DNA from: Burkholderiales bacterium
GTDB taxonomy: Bacteria; Pseudomonadota; Gammaproteobacteria; Burkholderiales; Burkholderiaceae_C
Length of the DNA stretch: 64,000 bases
NCBI GenBank assembly: GCA_028872015.1
Contig: JAGWLO010000001.1
Span: 99,015 to 163,014 of the forward strand
Direction: 5' to 3'
Under the pieces are notes generated by a model that worked only from the letters and a program-made list of their open reading frames with translations, was not told the origin of the DNA and did no database searches. Of the stretch, positions 1-9,345 are shown piece after piece. The translations under genes and the position numbers were made by a program. Positions within the stretch are counted from its first letter, which is position 1. Every line of letters begins with the position of its first letter.

Positions 1-174
1 GCGGGCACCTGGGCCACCGGCGGGCCCCTGGCCGTCGTCGGCGCCGCCCTGGTCGAAGGCGATGCGCTGGGCACCGGCAGCCTGGCCGTGAGCTACGACC
101 TGCCCACGCTGGCCCGGCTGCGCCTGGCCTCGGGCTCGTTCGTGCGCGTGCCCGGCAGCTGGCTGGACAACTGA
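1..174 (+). CDS. C-terminal end of a PilX-like pilus assembly protein (partial)
   Basis: Open from the left edge, this frame gives the last 57 residues of a protein and stops with TGA two bases before the ATG of the next gene. The tail is rich in Gly, Ala and Val and ends in RVPGSWLDN. I recall similar endings in PilX-type minor pilin assembly proteins of Burkholderiales, and the next gene is a PilV-like prepilin, so a PilX-like role in type IV pilus priming fits. The N-terminal prepilin signal lies outside the window, so the family assignment rests on the tail and the neighbour only. Confidence 0.45.
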   Translation, partial: AGTWATGGPLAVVGAALVEGDALGTGSLAVSYDLPTLARLRLASGSFVRVPGSWLDN

Positions 175-176
175 CC

Positions 177-1466
177 ATGCCGCCCCGCCCCGCCCCACCC
201 CGCCCCGGCCCGCAGCAGGGCGTCTCGCTGGTCGAGGCGCTGGTGGCCCTGGCCGTGATGGCCTTCGGCATGCTGGGCATCGTCGGCATCCAGGCCACGC
301 TGCGCTTCAACGCCGACGTGGCCCGGCAGCGCTCCGAGGCGGTGCGGCTGGCGCAGCAGGCGATCGAGGACGCGCGATCGTTCGTGCAGGTGGCCCTGCC
401 GGCCACCGCGGGCGTGCCCAACTACGCCAGTCTCGTGAACGACACCCAGGTCGTCGACGCCGGCCACGGCTACACCACCAACTACGGCGCCGTGCTGCCG
501 GTATACGGCAGCAACACCAGCTACACCGTCAACCGCAACATCGTGGCCAGCGGCGACACCCCCGGCTCGACCGACCCGCGCATGAAGGCGCTGCAGGTCA
601 CCGTGAGCTGGACCGACCGCAGCGGCGGGCTGCAGAACGTGGTGCTGCGCACGACGCTGGAGCGCGCGGCCCCCGAGCTCGCGGGCAGCGTGGCCCTGGC
701 CGGTGCCGTGGGTGCCGACGGCGTGCCCACGCGCTGGGCCCGGGCGCGCAACCCCAACATCCCGCGGCCGGCCGTGAATTTCGGCGACGGCACGAGCGGC
801 TACATCCCGCCCGGCCGAACGGTGGGCGACAGCACCGCCTTCCGCTTCGACAACCTCACCGCCATGATCACGCTGTGCTCGACCGCGGTGGCCAGCAACG
901 AGTTGCTGAACGCACCCAGCCAGCTCAGCTGCACCGCCGCCAAGGCCTGGCCGCTGGCGGGCACGGTCAATTTCGCCAGCGCCGGCACGGCGGCCCAGGC
1001 CGTCGCGCCCGCCGGGTCACCGCAGGCCGTGCAGGTGGGCCTGACCCAGACCTTCCCCGGCACGGGGGTCGGCGCCCCGGCCTGCTACACGGCCCCGCCG
1101 TCGACCGCGGGCACTTCATCGCTCGGCTACCTGTGCGCCGTGCCGGTGTCCGCCAGCAGCCTGCCCGGTCTGGCCTGGTCGGGCTACAGCTTCGTCAGCG
1201 GCACCCGCATCACCGGCGCCGCCGGCGGCTTCAGCGTCTGCCGCTACACCGCCGGCCCGCCCGCAGTCGCCTCGCGCTCCGACCTGGTGGTGCCCGCGAT
1301 CGCCAACGTCCAGCACCCGCGCGCCTACCTGCGCGTCGCCGGGCCGCTGTCGGCGCAGAACTTCCTCGTCGTGCCGTATGACGATGGCGGGGTGGCCGAC
1401 TGCCCCGACGGCTCGCCCCTGCCCTCGGGCAGCACGACCTACCCGCAGCCGGCCTCGGCCCCTTGA
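177..1466 (+). CDS. pilV: PilV-like type IV prepilin with a long C-terminal domain
   Basis: A minor pilin-like protein expected to be cleaved by prepilin peptidase and to help start or modify the type IV pilus. After a short Pro-rich leader there is a type III signal of the form QG|VSLVEALVAL with Glu at +5, followed by a hydrophobic helix to about residue 40. The remaining ~390 residues are a secreted domain rich in Gly, Ala, Ser and Thr with several Cys. At 429 aa it is more than twice the length of usual PilV proteins (about 150-200 aa), so the distal part may be an exposed or adhesive module. The ATG lies 2 bases after the preceding stop, so the two are probably co-transcribed as a minor-pilin operon. 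Confidence 0.8.
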   Translation: MPPRPAPPRPGPQQGVSLVEALVALAVMAFGMLGIVGIQATLRFNADVARQRSEAVRLAQQAIEDARSFVQVALPATAGVPNYASLVNDTQVVDAGHGYTTNYGAVLPVYGSNTSYTVNRNIVASGDTPGSTDPRMKALQVTVSWTDRSGGLQNVVLRTTLERAAPELAGSVALAGAVGADGVPTRWARARNPNIPRPAVNFGDGTSGYIPPGRTVGDSTAFRFDNLTAMITLCSTAVASNELLNAPSQLSCTAAKAWPLAGTVNFASAGTAAQAVAPAGSPQAVQVGLTQTFPGTGVGAPACYTAPPSTAGTSSLGYLCAVPVSASSLPGLAWSGYSFVSGTRITGAAGGFSVCRYTAGPPAVASRSDLVVPAIANVQHPRAYLRVAGPLSAQNFLVVPYDDGGVADCPDGSPLPSGSTTYPQPASAP

Positions 1467-1491
1467 GGCCGCTGCCGCGGCAGGCGGCGCC

Positions 1492-1497
1492 TACACT
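1492..1497 (+). promoter_or_regulatory. possible -10 element of ribD
   Basis: TACACT lies 9 nt upstream of the GTG chosen as the ribD start. No Shine-Dalgarno sequence lies between them and there is no clear -35. It fits the pattern of -10 boxes placed next to start codons elsewhere in this window. No FMN riboswitch was seen ahead of the rib genes. Confidence 0.3.
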
Positions 1498-1506
1498 GGG
1501 CGGGCC

Positions 1507-2664
1507 GTGCCCATCGACACCGATCTCCGCCTGGATTCCCCCCCCGATCCTGCACTCGACCTGACGCGGCTGGACCAGGCGCTGGCCCTGGCCGAATCCG
1601 CCATCGGCGTGACCGAGCCCAACCCGCGCGTGGGCTGCGTCATCGGCCGGGCGGACGGGCGCGTGCTGGGCACCGGCGCCACGCAGCAGGCGGGTGGCCC
1701 GCATGCCGAGGTGATGGCCCTGCGCGATGCTGCCGCGACCGGGCAATCGGTGCGCGGCGCCACCGCCTGGGTCACGCTCGAGCCCTGCGCCCACCATGGC
1801 CGCACGCCGCCCTGTTGCGACGCACTCGTCGCCGCCGGCATCGCGCGCGTCGTCGTCGCCGTCGGCGACCCCTTCCCGCAGGTGGACGGCCAAGGCATCG
1901 CGCGCCTGCGCGCGGCCGGCATCGCGGTCGACATGGCCGGCCCTGCCATGGCCGCCGCCGCCCGCGAGCTCAACATCGGCTTCTTCTCGCGCGTGCGGCG
2001 CGGCCGGCCCTGGGTGCGGCTGAAGATCGCGGCCTCGCTCGACGGCCGCACCGCGCTGGCCAATGGCCTCAGCCAGTGGATCACAGGCGCGGCGGCCCGC
2101 GTCGACGGCCATGCCTGGCGCCGGCGCGCCTCGGCCGTGCTCACCGGCATCGGCACCGTGCGCGACGACGATCCGCGGCTGGACGTGCGCGCCGTGCCCA
2201 CCGTGCTGCAGCCGCTGCGCGTGGTGGTCGACTCCAGGCTCGAGACGCCGGCCACGGCCCGCCTGCTCGACCCGCCCGGCCGCGGCGTGTGGATCTTCGC
2301 CGCCACCGACGACGCCGCGCGCCGGGCCGCGCTCGCCGCGCGCGGCGCCGAGGTGATCGTGCTGCCCGATCCGCGCGGCAAGGTCGACCTGGCCGCCATG
2401 CTGCAGGCCCTGGCCGGACGCGGCGTCAACGAGCTGCATGTCGAGGCCGGCGAACGGCTCAACGCCTCGCTGCTGCGCGCCGGGCTGGTGGACGAGCTGC
2501 TGGTCTACCTGGCACCCAGACTCATCGGCCCCGGGCGCGACATGGCCGCACTGCCGGCGCTGCAGGCGCTGGAGGGTGCGCTGCCGTTCCGCTTCATCGA
2601 GATGCAGGCCGTGGGCGACGACATCCGCCTGCGGGCGCGACCACCCGACCGCGAGGTCTTCTAG
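1507..2664 (+). CDS. ribD: Riboflavin biosynthesis deaminase/reductase RibD
   Basis: Bifunctional cytosolic enzyme for the second and third steps of riboflavin synthesis: deamination of the GTP cyclohydrolase II product, then NADPH-dependent reduction of the ribosyl side chain. The N-terminal deaminase domain carries the zinc ligands H66 (HAEV) and C94 and C103 in PCAHHGRTPPC. The C-terminal reductase domain starts near residue 160 (VRLKIAASLDGRTA) and includes RDDDPRL and LRVVVDSRL. The GTG at 1507 gives 385 aa, close to the family norm; a longer in-frame extension exists upstream but overlaps pilV and has no domain content. It is followed 22 bp later by ribBA. No riboflavin synthase gene lies between them, although one often does in related bacteria. 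Confidence 0.93.
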   Translation: MPIDTDLRLDSPPDPALDLTRLDQALALAESAIGVTEPNPRVGCVIGRADGRVLGTGATQQAGGPHAEVMALRDAAATGQSVRGATAWVTLEPCAHHGRTPPCCDALVAAGIARVVVAVGDPFPQVDGQGIARLRAAGIAVDMAGPAMAAAARELNIGFFSRVRRGRPWVRLKIAASLDGRTALANGLSQWITGAAARVDGHAWRRRASAVLTGIGTVRDDDPRLDVRAVPTVLQPLRVVVDSRLETPATARLLDPPGRGVWIFAATDDAARRAALAARGAEVIVLPDPRGKVDLAAMLQALAGRGVNELHVEAGERLNASLLRAGLVDELLVYLAPRLIGPGRDMAALPALQALEGALPFRFIEMQAVGDDIRLRARPPDREVF

Positions 2665-2674
2665 CCGTGCCACC

Positions 2675-2680
2675 TACAAT
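2675..2680 (+). promoter_or_regulatory. -10 element directly upstream of ribBA (leaderless start)
   Basis: TACAAT ends 6 nt before the ATG of ribBA. A transcript starting the usual ~7 nt after this -10 would begin at or next to the A of the ATG, and no Shine-Dalgarno sequence is present. This suggests that ribBA can be expressed from its own promoter as a leaderless mRNA in addition to readthrough from ribD. Confidence 0.5.
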
Positions 2681-2686
2681 CGCGGC

Positions 2687-3787
2687 ATGTCGATGGCCCC
2701 CATTCCCGAGCTCGTCGCCGAGCTGGCAGCCGGCCGCATGGTCATCCTCGTCGACGAGGAAGACCGCGAGAACGAAGGCGATCTGGTCCTGGCCGCCGAG
2801 CACGTCACGCCCGAGGCCGTGAACTTCATGGCCCGCCACGCGCGCGGCCTGATCTGCCTCACGCTCACGCGCGAGCGCTGCGAGCGGCTGCAGCTGCCGC
2901 CGATGGCGGCCCGCAACGGCACCAAGCACGGCACCGCGTTCACGGTCTCGATCGAGGCCGCCACCGGCGTCACCACCGGCATCTCGGCCGCCGACCGCGC
3001 GCGCACCATCCAGGCCGCGGTGGCGCGCGAAGCCAGGCCCTCCGACCTGGTGCAGCCCGGCCACGTGTTCCCGCTGCAGGCGCAGGACGGCGGCGTGCTC
3101 ATGCGCGCCGGCCACACCGAGGCCGGCTGCGATCTCGCCGGCATGGCCGGCCTGCTGCCCGCGGCCGTGATCTGCGAGGTGATGAAGGACGACGGCACGA
3201 TGGCGCGCCTGCCCGACCTGCAGGTCTTCGCGCGCGAGCACGGCCTGAAGATCGGCACCATCGCCGACCTCATCGGCTACCGCAGCCGCAACGAGACCCT
3301 GATCGAGGCCGGCGGCCAGCGCCTGCTGCGCACGCCGATGGGCGACTTCACCTGCCACGCCTTCCGCGACAAGGGCGGCGGCGTGCACCTGGCGCTGACG
3401 CACGGCCGCTGGCAGCCGGGCGACGAAGTGCCGGTGCGCGTGCACGAGCCCTTCACCGCCTTCGACCTGCTCGACGCCGGCGGCACCGGCCATTCGTGGC
3501 CCCTGCCGGCCGCGCTGCAGCGCCTGCGCAGCGGCCCCTGCGGCGTGGCCGTGCTGCTCAACTGCAGCGCCGATGCCACCATGCTGCTGGCCCAGGTGGC
3601 GCCGGCCCCGGCCGCCCCGGCCGCCGCGCCGCGGGCCCAGATGGACCTGCGCACCTACGGCGTGGGCGCCCAGATCCTGCGCGAGCTCGGCGTGCGCCGG
3701 ATGCGCCTGCTGGGCAGCCCGCGCCGCATGCCCAGCATGGCCGGCTACGGCCTCGAGATCACCGGCTTCACGGCCGCGGCGGCCTGA
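2687..3787 (+). CDS. ribBA: DHBP synthase with degenerate GTP cyclohydrolase II domain (RibBA type)
   Basis: The N-terminal domain (about residues 1-205) is 3,4-dihydroxy-2-butanone-4-phosphate synthase, which makes the four-carbon precursor of lumazine from ribulose-5-phosphate. Diagnostic stretches are the acidic [20 protein letters not shown] and HTEAGCDLA. The C-terminal ~150 residues have the GTP cyclohydrolase II fold ([24 protein letters not shown]) but lack the Cys cluster that binds zinc in active RibA; after VPVRVHEPF there is no C-x2-G-x5-R-C-x-C equivalent. The second domain is therefore probably not catalytic, as reported for other proteobacterial RibBA fusions, and a separate RibA is expected elsewhere. 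The stop shares one base with the ribH start. Confidence 0.92.
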   Translation: MSMAPIPELVAELAAGRMVILVDEEDRENEGDLVLAAEHVTPEAVNFMARHARGLICLTLTRERCERLQLPPMAARNGTKHGTAFTVSIEAATGVTTGISAADRARTIQAAVAREARPSDLVQPGHVFPLQAQDGGVLMRAGHTEAGCDLAGMAGLLPAAVICEVMKDDGTMARLPDLQVFAREHGLKIGTIADLIGYRSRNETLIEAGGQRLLRTPMGDFTCHAFRDKGGGVHLALTHGRWQPGDEVPVRVHEPFTAFDLLDAGGTGHSWPLPAALQRLRSGPCGVAVLLNCSADATMLLAQVAPAPAAPAAAPRAQMDLRTYGVGAQILRELGVRRMRLLGSPRRMPSMAGYGLEITGFTAAAA

Positions 3788-4251
3788 TGCAGACCCTCGA
3801 CCAGGGCAGTGCCGGCGAGCTGAACGGCGAAGGCCTGCGCATCGCCATCGTGCGCGCCCGCTTCAACGATGCGCTGACCAGCCGCCTGGCCGCCGCCTGC
3901 CTGAGCGAGCTCGATCGCCTCGAAGTCGATGCCGGCGACATCAAGCACGTGGTGGTGCCGGGCGCGCTCGAGATCCCGGTGGTGCTGAAGGCGCTGGCCG
4001 AGTCGGGCGAGTTCGACGCCCTGATCGCGCTGGGCTGCGTCATCCGCGGCGAGACCTACCACTTCGAGCTGGTGGCCAACGAAAGCGGCGCCGGCATCAC
4101 CCGCGTCGCGCTCGACCACCAGGTCCCGATCGCCAACGCCGTGCTCACGGTCGAGAACGAGGCCCAGGCCTGGGCCCGCGCCGACGACAAGGGCCGCGAC
4201 GCGGCGCGGGTCGCGGTGGAGATGGCCAACCTGCTGGACGACCTGGCGTGA
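3787..4251 (+). CDS. ribH: 6,7-dimethyl-8-ribityllumazine synthase
   Basis: Penultimate enzyme of riboflavin synthesis; it condenses the pyrimidine and butanone-phosphate precursors to lumazine. At 154 aa it has the usual length. It shows the family signatures ARFN near residue 22, PGALEIP near 58-64, LGCVIRGET, and the HFELVANES segment that holds the catalytic His. Its ATG overlaps the ribBA stop by one base and its TGA overlaps the nusB GTG (GTGA), so translation of the three genes is probably coupled. Confidence 0.95.
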   Translation: MQTLDQGSAGELNGEGLRIAIVRARFNDALTSRLAAACLSELDRLEVDAGDIKHVVVPGALEIPVVLKALAESGEFDALIALGCVIRGETYHFELVANESGAGITRVALDHQVPIANAVLTVENEAQAWARADDKGRDAARVAVEMANLLDDLA

Positions 4252-4766
4252 GCGCCCAGACCGAACCCGTGCCGGAGCCGGCCCCGGCGCCCTCCTCCGT
4301 CCCCGCCGCCACCGCCCCGGCCCGGCGCGCGCCGCCGAAATCGGCGCGCCGCCGCTCGCGCGAGCTGGCCATGCAGGGCCTGTACGAATGGCTGATCGGC
4401 GGCGGCGATGGCGCGGCGATCGAGGCCCACATCCACGAGATGGACGGCTTCGGCAAGGCCGACCGCGCCCATTTCGACGCCCTGCTGCACGGCAGCATCG
4501 CGCAGGCCGCGGCGCTGGACGCGGTGCTCGCGCGCCATGTCGACCGCAAGACCACGCTGCTGTCGCCCGTGGAGCACGCGGTGCTGATGATCGGCGTCTA
4601 CGAGCTGACCCATTGCATCGAGGTGCCCTGGCGCGTGGTCATCAACGAAGCGGTGGAACTGGCCAAGACCTTCGGCGGCACCGACGGCCACAAGTACGTC
4701 AACGGCGTGCTCGACAAGTGCGCCGCCGAGCTGCGCCCCGACGAGGCGCGGCCGGCGCGCCGATGA
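4248..4766 (+). CDS. nusB: Transcription antitermination factor NusB
   Basis: RNA-binding all-helical protein that pairs with ribosomal protein S10 in rRNA antitermination. The first ~35 residues are a Pro/Ala-rich, probably disordered extension; the NusB fold begins at [17 protein letters not shown]. Other typical segments are [17 protein letters not shown] and the C-terminal [27 protein letters not shown]. The GTG start in the GTGA overlap with ribH gives 172 aa. ribH-nusB linkage is very common in bacteria. It overlaps the next gene through ATGA. Confidence 0.93.
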   Translation: MSAQTEPVPEPAPAPSSVPAATAPARRAPPKSARRRSRELAMQGLYEWLIGGGDGAAIEAHIHEMDGFGKADRAHFDALLHGSIAQAAALDAVLARHVDRKTTLLSPVEHAVLMIGVYELTHCIEVPWRVVINEAVELAKTFGGTDGHKYVNGVLDKCAAELRPDEARPARR

Positions 4767-5974
4767 TTCGCACCGCCGGCCGGCTCGAGCACATCGAGCC
4801 GTTCTACGTCATGGAGTGCGCCAAGGCGGCCGAGGCCATCGCGCACAGCCCGGCCTGCGACCCGGCGCAGGGCGGCGAGCGGATGATCTTCCTGAACATC
4901 GGCGAGCCCGATTTCGGCGCCGCGCCGGCCGTGCTGCGGGCCGCCGAGCAGGCGCTGCAGCGCGGCCGGTTGCCCTACACCCCCGCCACCGGGCTGCCGG
5001 CGCTGCGCGAGCGCATCGCGGCCTGGTATGGCAGCCGCTTCGGGCTGCGCATCGCGCCCGAGCGCATCGTCGTCACGGCCGGCGCGTCGGCGGCGCTGCA
5101 GCTGGCCTGCCTGGCCCTGTTCGAGCCCGGCGACGAGGTGCTGATGCCCGACCCCAGCTACCCGTGCAACCGGCATTTCGTGGCCGCGGCGGGCGCGACG
5201 GCGCGATTGCTGCCGGCCGGCGCCGGGGCCCGCTTCCAGCTCGACGCAGCCTCGGTGGCGGCCCAGTGGCGGCCGGCCACGCGCGGCGTGCTGCTGGCGT
5301 CGCCCGGCAACCCCACGGGCACCTCGATCGCGACCGCCGAGATGGCGGCCATCGCCCGCGCCGTGCGCGACCGCGGTGGCGTGACGCTGGTCGACGAGAT
5401 CTACCTGGGCCTCAGCTTCGACGCGGCCTACGGCCACAGCGCCCTGGGCCTGGCCGACGGCCTGGGCGAGGACATCGTCTGCATCAACAGCTTCAGCAAG
5501 TATTTCGGCATGACGGGCTGGCGCCTGGGCTGGCTGGTGCTGCCGCCCGCCCTCGTGGGGCCCGTGGAGCGGCTGGCGCAGAACCTCTACATCTGCCCCA
5601 GCACGCTGGCGCAGCAGGCGGCGCTGGCCTGCTTCGAGCCCGCCTCGATCGCCGAGTGCGAGCGCCGCCGCGACGAGCTGCGGGCCCGCCGCGACGTGGT
5701 GGTGCCGGCCCTGCGCGCGCTGGGGCTGGACGTGCCGGTCGCGCCCGACGGCGCCTTCTACGCCTGGTTCGACTGCTCGCGCCACAGCCCCGACAGCTGG
5801 GATTTTTGTTTCGAGATGATGCGCCGCGCGCATGTGGCGCTGACGCCGGGGCGCGACTTCGGGCCGGCCCTGGCGCAGCGCTTCGTGCGGCTGTCGTACG
5901 CCAGCGCCCTGGACGACCTGCAGCAGGCCCTGGGGCGCCTGGCGCGCGAGCTGCCCGCGCCCGCCGGGCGTTAA
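4763..5974 (+). CDS. Pyridoxal-phosphate aminotransferase, class I/II
   Basis: A fold-type I aminotransferase of the aspartate aminotransferase family, 403 aa, cytosolic. The Schiff-base lysine is K246 in [16 protein letters not shown]. Other family marks are NIGEPDFG near the N-terminus, SPGNPTGT, and the VDEIYLGL segment with the cofactor-nitrogen Asp. The amino donor and acceptor cannot be read from sequence. It starts within the nusB stop (ATGA) and is the last gene of the rib-nusB string; this linkage is seen in related bacteria and does not by itself show a role in riboflavin synthesis. Confidence 0.85.
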   Translation: MIRTAGRLEHIEPFYVMECAKAAEAIAHSPACDPAQGGERMIFLNIGEPDFGAAPAVLRAAEQALQRGRLPYTPATGLPALRERIAAWYGSRFGLRIAPERIVVTAGASAALQLACLALFEPGDEVLMPDPSYPCNRHFVAAAGATARLLPAGAGARFQLDAASVAAQWRPATRGVLLASPGNPTGTSIATAEMAAIARAVRDRGGVTLVDEIYLGLSFDAAYGHSALGLADGLGEDIVCINSFSKYFGMTGWRLGWLVLPPALVGPVERLAQNLYICPSTLAQQAALACFEPASIAECERRRDELRARRDVVVPALRALGLDVPVAPDGAFYAWFDCSRHSPDSWDFCFEMMRRAHVALTPGRDFGPALAQRFVRLSYASALDDLQQALGRLARELPAPAGR

Positions 5975-6039
5975 CTCGGCCCCATTCGCCCCGCTTTTGC
6001 AACAGCAGCACGGACGGCACCGGCATAAGCTGCGCGACT

Positions 6040-7755
6040 GTGGGCTACAACCTCTTCCAGCGGCGTGGGCGCGCGCGCGGCGATGCGCCGATCACCGACT
6101 TCGCCGCCACCGTCGTGTCGGTGCCCGACGGCGCGGCCGACCGCACGAGCGAGGACGCGAACGACGGCCTGCACGAGCACACCGGCGGTAGCGCCAGCGA
6201 CGCCGCGGCCCCGCCCAGCGACCTGGGCGAAAGCCTGCCCGGCCTGGCGGCCGAAGCCGCGCTCGAGCAGCAGCCCACGCTGTCGCACATCGGACGCTAC
6301 GCGCTGAAGGGCCTGCTCGGCCAAGGCGGGCTGGGACAGGTGCACGAGGCCTGGGATCCGCTGCTGTCGCGCACGGTGGCCGTCAAGACGCTGCAGCTCG
6401 ACGCGGCGCTGCCCTCGCGCGTGGCCCTCGACGGGCTGTTCCTGAACGAAGCCCGTGCTGCCGCCGGGCTGTCGCACCCGCACATCGTCACCGTGCACGA
6501 CGCCGGCCTGTCGGCGCAAGGCGTGTACATCGCGATGGAGCGGCTGCGCGGCTGCGACCTGCGCCAGCGCCTGGCTCTGGGCTGGAAACCCACCCCGGCC
6601 CAGGCGGCCCAGCTCGTGCGCCGGGTGGCCGACGCGCTGGCCTACGCCCACGCGCGCGGCGTGGTGCATTGCGACATCAAGCCGGCCAACATCTTTCTCG
6701 GCCGCCGCGACAAGCCCAAGGTGCTCGATTTCGGCATCGCACGCGTGGCGCGCCGCACCCCCCAGCCGAGCGAGGCCGGCCCCGACCCCAGCCCGCTGGG
6801 CGGGCTGGTGGCGGGCTCGCCGCACTACCTGGCGCCCGAGCAGCTGCAGGGCGGCGAGGTCGATGCCCGCACCGACATCCATGCCCTGGGCGTCGTGTTC
6901 TACGAGCTGCTGACGCTGCGCAAGGCCTACAGCGGCGACAGCCTCGAGCAGATCACCACCGCCGTGCTGACCAACCACCCGGCGCCGGCGCACGAATTGC
7001 GCTCGGGCGTGCCGCGTCGGCTGTCGGCCATCGCCGCCAAGGCCATGGCACGCGAGCCCGCCGAACGCTATGCCAGCGCCGCCGACATGGCCGCGGACCT
7101 GCGCCAGTGGCTGGATCGCCACCCGCCCGAGCCGGCCGTCGATCCCGTCTCGTTGCCGGCCGGCAGCGACGACGCCGCTGCGCCCCCGGTCGCCCGGCGT
7201 GGCGTGCGCAGCCGCTTCCTGCAGCGGCGCCTGCTCTGGGGCGCCGTGGCCCTGGCCGGCGCCGGCAGCCTGGCCACCTTCGCGGTGGTGCTGAAGCCGG
7301 CAGCGCGGGTGGCCCGGCCGGCGCTGGCCAGCCCCGCCGCCGGACTGCCGCTGCCCGCGCCCGGACCGGCGCTGACCGCAGGCACAGCCGCTGCCCGGGC
7401 TTCGGCGGCAGCCTCGGCAGCCGCCGAAGCCGCCACCACCTTGGCCGCCGCAACGCCGCCGCCTGCGGCGAAGGCGGCGCGGCCGCTGCGGCATGTCAAG
7501 CGGCCCGTGACCGCGGCGTCGCACCCGGCGCCGCCGGCGCCGGCCCCGGGCAGCGTGCAGCTCGCGATCAGCCCCTGGGGCCAGATCGAGGTCGACGGCG
7601 CCCCCGCCGGCACCACCCCGCCGCTGGCCCGCCTGACGCTGGCCCCGGGCGCGCACCGGATCACCGTGCGCAACGCCGACTTCGCGCCCTACACGGTCAC
7701 GGTGCAGGTGGGGGCCGACAAGCCGGTGACCGTGCGCCACCAGTTCGGCTCATGA
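6040..7755 (+). CDS. Membrane-anchored Ser/Thr protein kinase with PEGA domain
   Basis: Hanks-type kinase: Gly-rich loop GQGGLG (94-99), ATP-anchoring lysine K116 in VAVK, catalytic HCDIKPAN with D212, and metal-binding D230 in DFG. The usual HRD Arg is Cys, so activation may not depend on activation-loop phosphorylation. A linker and one membrane helix (about 398-418) lead to a Pro/Ala-rich periplasmic stretch and a PEGA-like repeat (about 500-571). The GTG at 6040 was chosen because the preceding gene ends at 5974 and a CATAAG -10-like box lies 11 nt upstream; the first ~85 residues look disordered. A small lipoprotein gene overlaps its end (ATGA). PEGA kinases of this kind are sometimes linked to type VI secretion, but none is seen here. 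Confidence 0.85.
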   Translation: MGYNLFQRRGRARGDAPITDFAATVVSVPDGAADRTSEDANDGLHEHTGGSASDAAAPPSDLGESLPGLAAEAALEQQPTLSHIGRYALKGLLGQGGLGQVHEAWDPLLSRTVAVKTLQLDAALPSRVALDGLFLNEARAAAGLSHPHIVTVHDAGLSAQGVYIAMERLRGCDLRQRLALGWKPTPAQAAQLVRRVADALAYAHARGVVHCDIKPANIFLGRRDKPKVLDFGIARVARRTPQPSEAGPDPSPLGGLVAGSPHYLAPEQLQGGEVDARTDIHALGVVFYELLTLRKAYSGDSLEQITTAVLTNHPAPAHELRSGVPRRLSAIAAKAMAREPAERYASAADMAADLRQWLDRHPPEPAVDPVSLPAGSDDAAAPPVARRGVRSRFLQRRLLWGAVALAGAGSLATFAVVLKPAARVARPALASPAAGLPLPAPGPALTAGTAAARASAAASAAAEAATTLAAATPPPAAKAARPLRHVKRPVTAASHPAPPAPAPGSVQLAISPWGQIEVDGAPAGTTPPLARLTLAPGAHRITVRNADFAPYTVTVQVGADKPVTVRHQFGS

Positions 7756-8168
7756 CACGCCCGCCCGGCAGCCGCACCCGCCGGCTCGCCCTGGCCGCGG
7801 CACTGGCGCTGCTGGCGGCCGGCTGCGCCACGCCGCCGCCGCCACCGCCACCGCCACCGGGCCTGACCGAGCTGATCGAACGTCCGGCCGAGCGCGCGCT
7901 GTTCGACGGCATGCGCGCCTACGACGACGGCCAGTACCGGCAGGCCGAGACCGCGCTGCGGCAGGCGCTCGCTGCGGGCCTGCGCAACGGCCGCGACCGT
8001 GCCAGCGCACACAAGCTGCTGGCCTTCATCACCTGCACCAGCGACCGGCTGGCCGAATGCGAGGCCGAGTTCCGCGCCGCGCGCGCGGCCGACCCCGGCT
8101 TCACGCTCAGCCGCTCCGAGGCCGGCCATCCGGTCTGGGGGCCGGTTTACCGCAAGGTCCTGCCGTAG
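7752..8168 (+). CDS. Small TPR-like lipoprotein, possibly TssQ family
   Basis: 138-aa predicted lipoprotein. The signal peptide ends in a lipobox (LLAAGC, Cys near residue 23), followed by a run of nine prolines and then helical repeat sequence ([21 protein letters not shown]) like a TPR. The C-terminus [14 protein letters not shown] resembles what I remember of TssQ-family lipoproteins associated with type VI secretion, but no other T6SS gene is present, so this is tentative. It is translationally coupled to the PEGA-domain kinase, which suggests the two act together at the envelope. Confidence 0.6.
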   Translation: MTRPPGSRTRRLALAAALALLAAGCATPPPPPPPPPGLTELIERPAERALFDGMRAYDDGQYRQAETALRQALAAGLRNGRDRASAHKLLAFITCTSDRLAECEAEFRAARAADPGFTLSRSEAGHPVWGPVYRKVLP

Positions 8169-8193
8169 CGCGGGGCCGCCTGGATGCGGGCGG

Positions 8194-8199
8194 CATAAT
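8194..8199 (+). promoter_or_regulatory. -10-like element upstream of ybgC-tolQRA
   Basis: CATAAT lies 10 nt before the ybgC ATG, with no Shine-Dalgarno sequence between them. It is the likely promoter -10 of the tol operon; no good -35 match was seen. Confidence 0.4.
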
Positions 8200-8209
8200 C
8201 AGGCCGCCG

Positions 8210-8647
8210 ATGCCGCCCACTGCACCCTCCCCCGCACCGTCCGCCGCACCGCCCACCGCCTACCGCCACGCCATGCGGGTGTACTGGGAAGATACCGACG
8301 CCGGCGGCGTCGTCTTCTACGCCAATTTCCTGAAATTCTTCGAGCGTGCGCGCACCGAGTGGCTGCGCGCACTCGGCGTGGGCCAGCAGCGCCTGCGCGA
8401 GCAGACCGGGGCCATCTTCGTCGTCACCGACACCGCCGTGCGCTACCGCGCCCCGGCGCGGCTGGACGACCTGCTCGAGGTGACGGTGGCGCTGCGCCAC
8501 CGAGGAGCGGCCTCGATGACCATCGCCCAGCAGGCCTGGCGCGGCCCCACGCTGGTGGCCGACGGCGAGATCCGCATCGGCTGCGTGGACGGCGGAACCT
8601 TCAAGCCGCGCCGCATCCCGAACGAAGTCGCTTCGACCCTGACATGA
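8210..8647 (+). CDS. ybgC: Tol-Pal associated acyl-CoA thioesterase YbgC
   Basis: Hot-dog fold thioesterase, 145 aa. The signature YWEDTDAGGVVFYANFLKFFERAR contains the catalytic Asp (DTDAGG). In the family it hydrolyses short-chain acyl-CoAs and interacts with phospholipid synthesis; it is the usual first gene of tol-pal operons. The N-terminal ~20 residues are Pro/Ala-rich and not part of the fold; an internal ATG at 8273 is an alternative start. Its TGA overlaps the tolQ ATG. Confidence 0.92.
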   Translation: MPPTAPSPAPSAAPPTAYRHAMRVYWEDTDAGGVVFYANFLKFFERARTEWLRALGVGQQRLREQTGAIFVVTDTAVRYRAPARLDDLLEVTVALRHRGAASMTIAQQAWRGPTLVADGEIRIGCVDGGTFKPRRIPNEVASTLT

Positions 8648-9345
8648 CCCAAGACCTCTCCATCACCGCCCTCATCCTGCAGGCCAGCCTGGTGGTGCAG
8701 ATCGTCATGGCCGGGCTGGCCCTGACCTCGCTCACCAGCTGGACGGTGATCTTCGGCAAGGTGTTCGGTCTGCGCAAGGTGCGCGCCAGCAACGAGGAGT
8801 TCGAGCGCGAGTTCTGGTCCGGCCGCAGCCTCACCGACCTCAACCAGGCGGTCGGCCAGAAGCCCCAGACCGCACCCATGGAACGCATCTTCGCCAGCGG
8901 CATGCGCGAGTTCCTGAAGCTGCGCGAGAAGCGGCTGGACGGCGGGGCCCAGCTCGATGGCGCGCGGCGCGCCATGCGGGCCAGCTTCCAGCGCGAGATG
9001 GACGTGATCGAGAGCCACCTCAGCTTCCTGGCCAGCGTCGGCTCGGTGAGCCCGTACGTGGGCCTGTTCGGCACCGTCTGGGGCATCATGCACGCGTTCG
9101 TCGGCCTGTCGAACATGACCCAGGTGACGCTGGCCACCGTGGCCCCCGGCATCGCCGAGGCGCTGGTGGCCACCGCGATCGGCCTGTTCGCGGCCATCCC
9201 GGCGGTGGTGGCCTACAACCGCTTCGCGCGCGACATCGACCGCATCGCGATCCAGCTCGAGACCTTCATCGAGGAGTTCAGCAACATCCTGCAGCGCAAC
9301 GCCGGCCAGCCGGCCGGCGCCGCGGTGGGTGCCGGGAGCCGCTGA
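8644..9345 (+). CDS. tolQ: Tol-Pal system motor protein TolQ
   Basis: Inner-membrane MotA/TolQ/ExbB-family protein, 233 aa, with three membrane helices: about 8-30, and a pair around 125-150 and 165-190. The conserved core VGLFGTVWGIMHAF and ATAIGLFAAIPAVVAYN form the proton channel with TolR and power outer-membrane constriction at division. It is coupled to ybgC (ATGA) and to tolR (1-nt overlap). Confidence 0.95.
   Translation: MTQDLSITALILQASLVVQIVMAGLALTSLTSWTVIFGKVFGLRKVRASNEEFEREFWSGRSLTDLNQAVGQKPQTAPMERIFASGMREFLKLREKRLDGGAQLDGARRAMRASFQREMDVIESHLSFLASVGSVSPYVGLFGTVWGIMHAFVGLSNMTQVTLATVAPGIAEALVATAIGLFAAIPAVVAYNRFARDIDRIAIQLETFIEEFSNILQRNAGQPAGAAVGAGSR

Noticed and set aside
1467..1506. 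Possible FMN riboswitch before the rib genes
   Set aside because: Only 40 bp separate pilV from ribD and none of the conserved RFN helices are present; the ribD-ribBA gap is also too short.
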